From: Sporocytophaga sp.
GTDB taxonomy: Bacteria; Bacteroidota; Bacteroidia; Cytophagales; Cytophagaceae
Direction of reading: 5' to 3'
Length of the DNA stretch: 64,000 bases
Assembly: GCA_024707265.1 (NCBI GenBank)
Contig: JANQAB010000001.1
Location: 131,501-195,500, forward strand
Position 1 is the stretch's first letter; the number at the start of each line of letters is the position of its first letter. Made by a program: the position numbers and the translations under genes. The notes beneath the pieces are model-generated. The model did not search any database, was not told the DNA's origin, and saw nothing but the letters and a program-made list of their open reading frames with translations. Positions 58,801-64,000 of the stretch are shown here, piece after piece.

Positions 58801-59239
58801 GCACAAGGGTTGGAGCACTCCATGGACCTGCCATACTTGATGCAGTGCAGAAATATTGTCCTGCACCATGAATAAAAAAGAAGGCCCAATACTTTCCGGC
58901 AAAGCGAGCCAATGCCCCCTGCCAGGTGCCATCTTTAGGCGCATCATTGGCTCTGATAACACTCCAGGAAGGATCTACAACCGTTGATATTATATCCCAG
59001 TGGACTAAATCTGTTGAATGATAAATAGGGAAGTTTGGCGTCCAGTGGAAACTGGAGCCTGCTGTGTAATAATCGTTCCCGACTTTCAACAATGTCTGAT
59101 CCGGATGACTGCCAGGCAAAACAGGGTTGGTATAGGTTGAAACCCCATCTCTTTGAGCATAACCTTGTTGAACTAGCAATGTGATTGCTATCAGACAAAA
59201 CAATAACGACTTATTTAGTATTGTAAAATTGTATTTCAT
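55826..59239 (-). CDS. GH43 beta-xylosidase-type enzyme with three CBM6, T9SS-secreted
   Basis: At 1,137 residues it is the largest enzyme of the locus. Signal peptide about 1-28; GH43 propeller about 35-325 with base D47 (GSHPDQTL), D153 (GYDNAVFVDD) and acid E206 (SWAEGPKM); a concanavalin-like GH43 C-terminal domain (about 330-515, typical of beta-xylosidase-like members); one CBM6-like domain (about 520-640); a Big_7-type Ig domain (about 645-735); two CBM6 domains (about 740-880, 885-1025); T9SS sorting domain (about 1055-1137, VYPNPFSDA). HPDQT instead of the usual HPDPT is a small deviation beside the catalytic base. It is the first gene after candidate promoter b and probably leads the transcript that continues into the GH10 gene 25 bp on. 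Confidence 0.92.
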   Translation of the reverse strand: MKYNFTILNKSLLFCLIAITLLVQQGYAQRDGVSTYTNPVLPGSHPDQTLLKVGNDYYTAGSSFHWTPNFPIYHSTDLVHWDIISTVVDPSWSVIRANDAPKDGTWQGALARFAGKYWAFFFIHGAGQYFCTASSMAGPWSAPTLVQGSIGYDNAVFVDDNDKAYMLMKNGQDFAAIQEIDANGRLTGTRMDMSWVNRNHVYSWAEGPKMCKRNGRYYYFVAGNVYGGQYVLSSATLTANESSWTRHGNFFKGSATGPFTGPNHITGPVQIADGTWWCLAHSYGNSGWEGQGRQSMLFQVFWDANGVPYANNPNGQPLTAPNLPSNGVNYEFPESDNFTATTRKPEWYFHNIANIGKASLTAKPGFMRLSPGNGVTHILQRDPAKQYTLVTKVDINATANGQQAGLRLMNGEDLVYAAVYSGYNNGKKFGITFNGTTTTEVNNTIGNSVWLKLVRNQHNITGFYSADGMAWTQIGGNVSVADLDKAQTNDNAWVGTSLGLYARSQTADFDQFSFNHGFDPISIASYYHYNATSIGSGTVTNSADGAWCMLPGVTMESDGSSANRIVVNAASANSNGTLEVWIDNIGTAGTKVATIPIANTGGTGTYKDFSASVNVSGQHDLYLRFVGAANVFRLNTVRFVSNGGPVISFSSPENNSVFSAPATINLAATASDANGSITSVKFYNGNTLLFTDNSAPYSYSWENVPTGSYTIKAVATDNEGNTAETEVIVKVNLPQGPYKGLWHAIPGTIQLEHFDEGGNGFAYMDSSPGSETGVDFRTGEDVDIENCTDAGAGYNIGWAVAGEWLEYSVDVITPGTYDLDLRVAANGEGRTISVSMDGTSIANDIAISNTAGWQTWETVKVKDINLTAGKKIMRVIIGSVDFVNLNYVTFSLTKELKQEPYNGIAHQIPGRIEAEEYDLGGEGLAYHEANTNGNEGKATLRNDEVDIETTQDSDGAYNIAYILKGEWLEYTVNVAATGNYDLDVRIAADGDGKTFHIEMDEVDITGPVNVTNTGGWQVWKTLTLKAIPLIAGEHIIRIAFDSDYMNLNYIEFKDVITSIDGIGSSEISVYPNPFSDAGMTIMHQGDFNYKITDIKGVEVESGDGSSGKSIGANLNPGVYILTIINDNTVYNRKIQKQ

Positions 59240-59413
59240 AAGAATATGAATTAAGCTTATATCCTTTTTAGATAGATTCTCGTATTTATATCAAGTCTGG
59301 AACCATTCACGGCTAAGACATTTTAATCCTTAAAATTCCTTCGGACATCACCAGGCAATAAAAGCACAGCAATACGATTCCTCGCTGCTCTTTATGATCT
59401 TAAAATTGCACCC

Positions 59414-59440
59414 CTACAAACGCATTCTTTAAATAGTAAA
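59414..59440 (-). promoter_or_regulatory. Candidate CAZyme promoter, site b (GH43-GH10)
   Basis: Minus-strand TGTTTAC, 17-bp spacer after TTTAC, TGTAG, then GGGTGCAATTTT. The 42 bp at 59402-59443 align without gaps to site a (32 identities). The leader to the GH43 ATG would be about 170 nt. Confidence 0.55.
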
Positions 59441-60102
59441 CAGAAATGAAAAAAAAATACAAAAAATTTTAATTGGTAATTAATTTGAATTGGAATTACG
59501 ACATTGAAACAAAGAAGTCGTTATTTATTGGCATCGAAATCTATAGGCAAAACTCACATAAAGACATAAGAGTCAGTCAACTATTAATAATATCATCATT
59601 ATTTTAGGCCTTGATTACGGGCGGTATTTTTCTCAAACAATATGAATCAACTTATTCAATTCTTTTATGGAGAAGCAAGCCACCTTCTTTATAAACTTGC
59701 CTTTATATGTCGTTTCCGTTTAGATTTTAAAAGAAAAATGAATTAAAGAGGGCTATCAGGGATAGAGATTTTATTTCAGTTTTATATTTTCAGTTTGATC
59801 CTGGTCTTTATCTATTATACAAAGTAAAACAAAGCCCACAGGTCCAATAAAAATTCTGTGGACTGAACTTATAAACTTTATCTACTAGTTCATTTTTAAA
59901 ACTTTAAGAGTTTCCTCTGAACCATCCTTATACTTTTCATCTATGTCATGAATTACTAAGAACCATATACAAAAAATGTATTACCAGCTTTTCTTGAAAA
60001 AAATACAGAGGATAACTTCCTCAAAAAAATATACCTGATTGCTCAAGAGCAAAACCATTAATTCATTTTCACCTTTGTTGGATATAATGCGGATGGCAAC
60101 GA

Positions 60103-60142
60103 TAAAAAAAAAATCCTCCAAGACTCTAATAAGCTGGAGGGT
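60103..60142 (-). terminator. Terminator of the FN3 lipoprotein gene
   Basis: CCTCCA (60115-60120) pairs with TGGAGG (60135-60140); on the minus strand it is followed by a run of T residues (A9 on the plus strand). Confidence 0.8.
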
Positions 60143-60212
60143 TTTACAAAACAATGATAATAGGAAAATGTCCGGAATCTGTATCAATAGTTTTCTTTCA
60201 CCACATCTGATT

Positions 60213-60590
60213 TTATTTAGTCAATGTAGAGACTGTAAGGCTATGGACAGCCAGAACACTTCCGCCATATGCGTAATCCAGCCCCTCCAACTTTATATCA
60301 TATGCAGTATTTGCTTCCAGACTACCAATTTTAAAGATAATCGGGTCACTAATAAGATTCTGATGCGGACCAAGCTCTCTCGTGCTTTCTCCTTCTTTTG
60401 TAATGTAAATCTTATACCAGGAAACACCACTTACAGGTTTCCAACTTAGGGTAATTGCATCTGCTGTAGAAGTTGAGGTAACTTCTATACCTTTTGCGAT
60501 TACAGGGTCTGGTGCCTTCTCTTTCACACAAGAAACCAGAGAAAAAGTAAAAACAAGCGTTACAATAAAAAACTTTAATGAATTTAACAT
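60213..60590 (-). CDS. Small FN3-domain lipoprotein
   Basis: A 125-residue exported protein. The N-terminus (MLNSLKFFIVTLVFTFSLVSC) is a lipoprotein signal with lipobox LVSC, so Cys21 is probably acylated. The rest is a single fibronectin type III domain (about 34-125: ADAITLSWKPVSGVSWYKIYI ... EANTAYDIKLEGLD). It has its own terminator. Nothing in it suggests catalysis; a small surface or periplasmic binding protein is the best reading. It separates the xylan locus from the propeller gene upstream. Confidence 0.78.
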   Translation of the reverse strand: MLNSLKFFIVTLVFTFSLVSCVKEKAPDPVIAKGIEVTSTSTADAITLSWKPVSGVSWYKIYITKEGESTRELGPHQNLISDPIIFKIGSLEANTAYDIKLEGLDYAYGGSVLAVHSLTVSTLTK

Positions 60591-61131
60591 AAAAATTGTA
60601 TGGTTTAGTTTTTCCGGGCAAGCCCTAACTCCGGAGCTCTTTTTATAGCGGACCTCAGGCTTTAACTGAATATAATTAGCGAGGAGCCCTTATTTCATTT
60701 TGGGAATTGCACAAAAAACTTAACAACTAATTGATCGATTCATTTTCAGCCTAAGTTATTTTACGCCCCTCCCAAAACTTCTTTCTTTTATAATTAGGCG
60801 CAGGTAGCACTTGAATGTTACAATAAATTTCAAATTAAATTTGTATGGGCAAGAAAAGTAAACAACGACCACTCTTATGCAATGAAAACCCATGACAGTA
60901 TTTATGAGCAACAAGAAAAATGCTCTCAATATTGTAATTAAATATGCAGTAAGTATATACTTCTCCTATCATAGAAAAAATCCAATCCACGTATTGGCAC
61001 CTTATTCACAGATCAAGAGAAATAATAAAAATAGATTTTTTGAAATGTTTAAATAAAAATTATGACATTCTGCTACTAAATTGTACATAGCTTATCAATA
61101 AATAGATAGGAATAATAAACATATTAAGCAA
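60591..61131. other. Intergenic region, nothing assignable
   Basis: AT-rich and non-coding on both strands. It has an AGTAAAC at 60857-60863 (minus-strand GTTTACT) but no TGTA partner at the right distance, so I do not count it as a further promoter copy. Confidence 0.5.
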
Positions 61132-61180
61132 TAAAAGATAAAGCCTTTCTAAACTAATAGAAAGGCTTTATTATTTTATT
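61132..61180. terminator. Terminator of the propeller gene
   Basis: The 11-bp perfect stem AAAGCCTTTCT (61140-61150) / AGAAAGGCTTT (61159-61169) lies in AT-rich flanks, about 80 bp past the stop codon of the minus-strand gene at 61249. Confidence 0.8.
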
Positions 61181-61248
61181 CTCTTTACAACAAATTTATT
61201 TTAACTCCTTAACTCTAAAACCTAGTAAAAGTAAGACTTTAAAACATA

Positions 61249-63246
61249 TCATTGCCTGATCAATTTACCTGTAAGAATACTTCCGTCTTTCAAAGTTGTT
61301 CTGACAACATACATACCATGTGGTAATTCTGATACAGAAATGTGAGCGACAGGGTGGGATTGTACTACTTTATTTCCTGTCAGGTCAAGCACTTCAATCG
61401 ACGATAACAAAGCAGGATTAGTGAATGTAATCATGTCACTGGCAGGATTAGGATAAAAAGACAACATGTCTCTGGAATAAGGGCTTTTATCAAGACTTAA
61501 AGGAGATTCATAATCTTTCAGACTTCTGCGATGAAGCCTTTCAAACTGGACACCTGCATAAACTGAATCCCCTATTACAAGCAGGTCTTTAACTTTATAT
61601 GGTAAGTTCCCGTTGAATGAAGCCCATTCAGTATCATAATGCGTACGAATAAACAAGTCACCCATTCCGTCTATTGCCAATACATACTCAGGTGTTACAC
61701 TAAGACAAGCAATAATTCCCTGTGGTCCCCCTTGCTTAAGCAATGTCCAACTATCCCCTCCATCAAATGAGCGATAGATATCATCAGAAAAAGAAGCAGC
61801 ATAAATCGTATCTCCCGTTTGAGCGGCAGAAATAAACTCCCATTTGAATGTAAGATTACCTGTTTTCCATGAGGAATATGGCGGTTCTGACTCATATTGA
61901 TTATTCCCTCCGAAAGCCAATAACTTACCTTCCTTCGTAAGAGCGAAGCTTTGTATCTCTGTTGAAACCCCTGCTTCCGGTTGTAGCCATTGATCTCCAT
62001 TGTTCATGCTATAAAAAAGTCCTTTTGAAGTACCAATCCACAACATGTCATTTACTTTAAAGAAACAATTGATGGACGTATTTTCATCCAGCCCCTTATT
62101 GATCATTTTCCAGGACTTTCCATCATCCGAAGAACGGAAGGGGCCTTTTCCCGTGCGGCAAAACCAAAAACCGTCTGCATAGTAAGTTCCACCTATTCCC
62201 CAGACTGCATCATAGTGAAAAGGCGGACTACGCATGATCCATGTCATTCCATTGTCGTAGGAGATGTATCCTCCGCTACCATCTGATGCACCATAGATGG
62301 CGTTTCCATCTGTTGCCAGTGAGACGAAACTTCTTACCTGATTACTCTTCAAAGGAGAGGCGACAGGTTTCCAGTTCAAGCCATCTTCCGAAAATACCAT
62401 TCCCCAATAAGATGACACTAACTGAGTCTTTCCCAGATTCAATACATCGAGGTATTCTCCTGCCAATCCTCCCAACTGAATTTCAACTATCTCATTTTTG
62501 GCGGTCTTTCTAAAAAGCTGAGTCTGTGTGTAAATATATAATTCCTCCCCGCTCTGACTAAGTCTCTTAATAGCCTGACTTCCGAAGAAGGCAACTCTTG
62601 TCCAAACTTTACCGGTATCAGAAGAGTAAAACAACCCTGTATTTGTACCAGCATAAAGGGTATCCCCCAGACGTCCGACAGAATTAACAGATGCTCTGCC
62701 AGAAATCCTTTTCCAGATAAGACCATCATCGTATGATATGTGTACTCCGCTATCTGTAGCTGCAAGGAGATCATTTCCGAACTTCTTAATATCCACTACA
62801 TTTCTGGCTGTTGTTCCTGTAAGCTCCAGAGTCTTTAATGTGTCCGCGCTCCTCAGTATCCCACGGTAAACACCTACTAACAAAGTAATTCCTTTTACTT
62901 CCAGGCTGTAAATATTACCTTGGGGCCAGGTCTGACTTCTTAGTTTTTGACCAATGGATACGTCAGAATAAACAGTTATCGTATTGGAAGTGGCCGTTAC
63001 AAAATAGTCACCCCAGGTGCAGGCGTATTTAACGCCAGTTGATTGATCTATGGGATAAAAAGCATATACATCTTCGCTTTCCCTGTCACCGGCACAAACC
63101 CGGCCTTCAATGATGGCATAAGCTTTATCATGATGATTGATCAACCTGAGCGCTGAGATTGGATACATGTATCCCAATGGTTGCCACTGAGCCATTCCAT
63201 TCAACACCATCAAAAAAAGGATGAAAGTAAAAAAGACCTTTTTCAT
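61249..63246 (-). CDS. BNR/sortilin-type beta-propeller protein, T9SS-secreted
   Basis: A 665-residue exported protein. Signal peptide about 1-19 (ending GMAQ); about 25-580 is a string of propeller blades with Asp-box turns (SYDDGLIW, SSDTGKVW, SSDDGKSW, SFDGGDSW), the pattern of sortilin/photosystem-stability-factor-like and sialidase-like propellers. No catalytic residues of GH74 or sialidases stand out, so a binding or scaffold role is more likely. A T9SS type A sorting domain ends it (about 590-665, FYPNPASD ... GKLIRQ). It is monocistronic with its own terminator and carries no CBM. Confidence 0.82.
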   Translation of the reverse strand: MKKVFFTFILFLMVLNGMAQWQPLGYMYPISALRLINHHDKAYAIIEGRVCAGDRESEDVYAFYPIDQSTGVKYACTWGDYFVTATSNTITVYSDVSIGQKLRSQTWPQGNIYSLEVKGITLLVGVYRGILRSADTLKTLELTGTTARNVVDIKKFGNDLLAATDSGVHISYDDGLIWKRISGRASVNSVGRLGDTLYAGTNTGLFYSSDTGKVWTRVAFFGSQAIKRLSQSGEELYIYTQTQLFRKTAKNEIVEIQLGGLAGEYLDVLNLGKTQLVSSYWGMVFSEDGLNWKPVASPLKSNQVRSFVSLATDGNAIYGASDGSGGYISYDNGMTWIMRSPPFHYDAVWGIGGTYYADGFWFCRTGKGPFRSSDDGKSWKMINKGLDENTSINCFFKVNDMLWIGTSKGLFYSMNNGDQWLQPEAGVSTEIQSFALTKEGKLLAFGGNNQYESEPPYSSWKTGNLTFKWEFISAAQTGDTIYAASFSDDIYRSFDGGDSWTLLKQGGPQGIIACLSVTPEYVLAIDGMGDLFIRTHYDTEWASFNGNLPYKVKDLLVIGDSVYAGVQFERLHRRSLKDYESPLSLDKSPYSRDMLSFYPNPASDMITFTNPALLSSIEVLDLTGNKVVQSHPVAHISVSELPHGMYVVRTTLKDGSILTGKLIRQ

Positions 63247-63805
63247 ATTACCTGAATTAAAATTTGAGCTTTTATGAGGGTAAGCTACAACAAAGGTAAT
63301 GAATAGATAAAAGGTAAGAGAATTATATGCTATAATATTATTTATGAATGGGGTTAGCTAATTAAGGTCCGTTGACAGAACAGCGGATCGTGGTTTACTA
63401 AACAGTGTTTAAGTTGGCCAATAATCAGGTGACAATGCATGACCCGGGATAACCAAAGATCCAATTAATTCTAAAATCCTGTAAATCCTGATTCAGACTA
63501 TCTCACAATCCTGAAATGATTGAATATTTATAGATAGCTGGGCATTGCCTTGGTGCGCCCCCTACAGGGTCGGATGTTATTTGTCTGGTCTATATATTTG
63601 ACCTCTTCGAGGTCAGGACTTTCATGACTTTGAACTCCTGGCGACATCAATGGCAACAAGGTAGACACCAAAAAAATTATCCGAATTAATTAGTATTCGA
63701 TTTCTCAAATGAATATGTTAATATTCCATCTAGCGCAAAAAACAATTGCTCATTATTTAACCTTTTGATAACTTCATTTTTATATAATAGTCTACTTTCA
63801 TAATT
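63247..63805. other. Intergenic region with dispersed repeats
   Basis: Non-coding. It contains the second copy of the dispersed repeat (63459-63506) and, about 95 bp on, a 15-bp near-perfect palindrome GACCTCTTCGAGGTC (63600-63614) in a GC-richer patch (63541-63660) that looks like a separate REP-type element. Confidence 0.6.
63459..63506. repeat. Dispersed intergenic repeat, copy 2
   Basis: The inverse of 39449-39497: TTAATTCTAAAATCCTGTAA followed by ATCCTGATTCAGAC is an exact reverse complement of the copy-1 core, with flanking similarity extending to CCAAAGATCC. Confidence 0.65.
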
Positions 63806-64000
63806 ATGAAATTTTTTACCTGCACTCAAATTATATTCGGAATCCTTCTGGCAGTCGTTTGTGAAGCACAGACTTTAGACACTATTAGCAGAAATAAAAC
63901 CTATGTAATAGGACCAATGCCTGAATTCAACGAAATAATGAAACTCAACAAAGAAGATTCAAAGCTTGAAAAAAATGGAAAGAAAGTTCATCAACACATT
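63806..64000 (+). CDS. N-terminal part of an exported protein (runs off the window)
   Basis: The first 65 codons are open to the window end. MKFFTCTQIIFGILLAVVCEAQ is a clear signal peptide with a likely cut after EAQ; the mature start TLDTISRNKTYVIGPMPEFNEIMKLNK contains no domain I can name. It is on the opposite strand to the propeller gene. Confidence 0.65.
   Translation, partial: MKFFTCTQIIFGILLAVVCEAQTLDTISRNKTYVIGPMPEFNEIMKLNKEDSKLEKNGKKVHQHI

Larger units (their letters stand above)
59240..60212. other. Intergenic region with candidate promoter and terminator
   Basis: Nearly 1 kb, AT-rich, no supported gene. It holds candidate promoter b (59414-59440) and the terminator of the FN3 lipoprotein gene (60103-60142). 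A short open frame at 59981-60187 on the minus strand overlaps that terminator and looks random. Confidence 0.6.

Noticed and set aside
59981..60187. A 68-codon minus-strand frame rich in Ile, Leu and Phe
   Set aside because: It overlaps the terminator of the FN3 lipoprotein gene, has no family-like sequence, and its composition is that of AT-rich non-coding DNA.
60857..60863. Seventh copy of the GTTTAC promoter motif before the FN3 lipoprotein gene
   Set aside because: The upstream half is present, but no TGTA or GGTA occurs 16-17 bp downstream on the minus strand.
1..64000. CRISPR arrays, prophage genes, complete insertion sequences, rRNA genes
   Set aside because: I saw no regularly spaced short repeats, no recognisable transposase, integrase or phage structural gene, and no rRNA sequence.

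Overview
The window is AT-rich DNA from a free-living Bacteroidota bacterium, most likely a polysaccharide-degrading Cytophagales relative of Sporocytophaga or Cytophaga. This rests on the many large secreted enzymes that end in a type IX secretion (T9SS) type A sorting domain (the 'YPNPF' start and a Lys-rich last strand), on CBM6/CBM9 appendages, on the scarcity of Shine-Dalgarno sites, and on a TAnnTTTG promoter element. The species is inferred, not proven.

Layout. 1-250: a degenerate tRNA remnant between two near-identical terminators. 288-2798 (-): GH74 xyloglucanase. 3842-11596: a stress and signalling block with a cation/proton antiporter, an MscS channel, a trehalose-6-P synthase/phosphatase broken by a frameshift, a histidine kinase, a stand-alone receiver and a small PepSY-like lipoprotein. 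Several of these genes share an 11-bp-periodic ATTAGAAT direct repeat about 50 bp upstream, which suggests one osmotic-stress regulon. 12073-32121 (-): a 20-kb operon. It encodes a giant surface protein (about 4,690 aa once one frameshift is repaired; six beta-helix repeats, eight CARDB-like repeats and a PPC domain), two secreted proteins of unknown function, and an Ig-repeat protein with a sorting domain that is itself split by two frameshifts. A 51-codon ORF may end the operon.

32686-59239: a secreted xylan-degrading locus. It holds GH8 (exo-oligoxylanase type), GH11 xylanase, an alpha/beta esterase (+ strand), CE6 and CE1 esterases, two GH43 enzymes, GH10 xylanase, an LVIVD-propeller/NPCBM/CBM6 protein and a beta-propeller fused to a di-heme cytochrome-c-peroxidase-like domain. 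Together these would cut the xylan backbone (GH10, GH11), trim oligomers (GH8, GH43), remove side chains (GH43) and remove acetyl or feruloyl esters (CE1, CE6, esterase) at the cell surface. There is no SusC/SusD pair and no local regulator. Six of the transcription units in and around the locus carry a shared bipartite promoter-like motif, GTTTAC-N16/17-(T/G)GTA, which does not match the Bacteroidota housekeeping promoter. 60213-63246 (-): a small FN3 lipoprotein and a T9SS-secreted beta-propeller protein. 63806-64000: the 5' end of a secreted protein that runs off the window.

Four apparent frameshifts occur. Three are one-base gains in A/T runs of 6-7 inside the giant operon. They could be assembly errors, pseudogenisation or phase-variable tracts; the sequence alone cannot decide.
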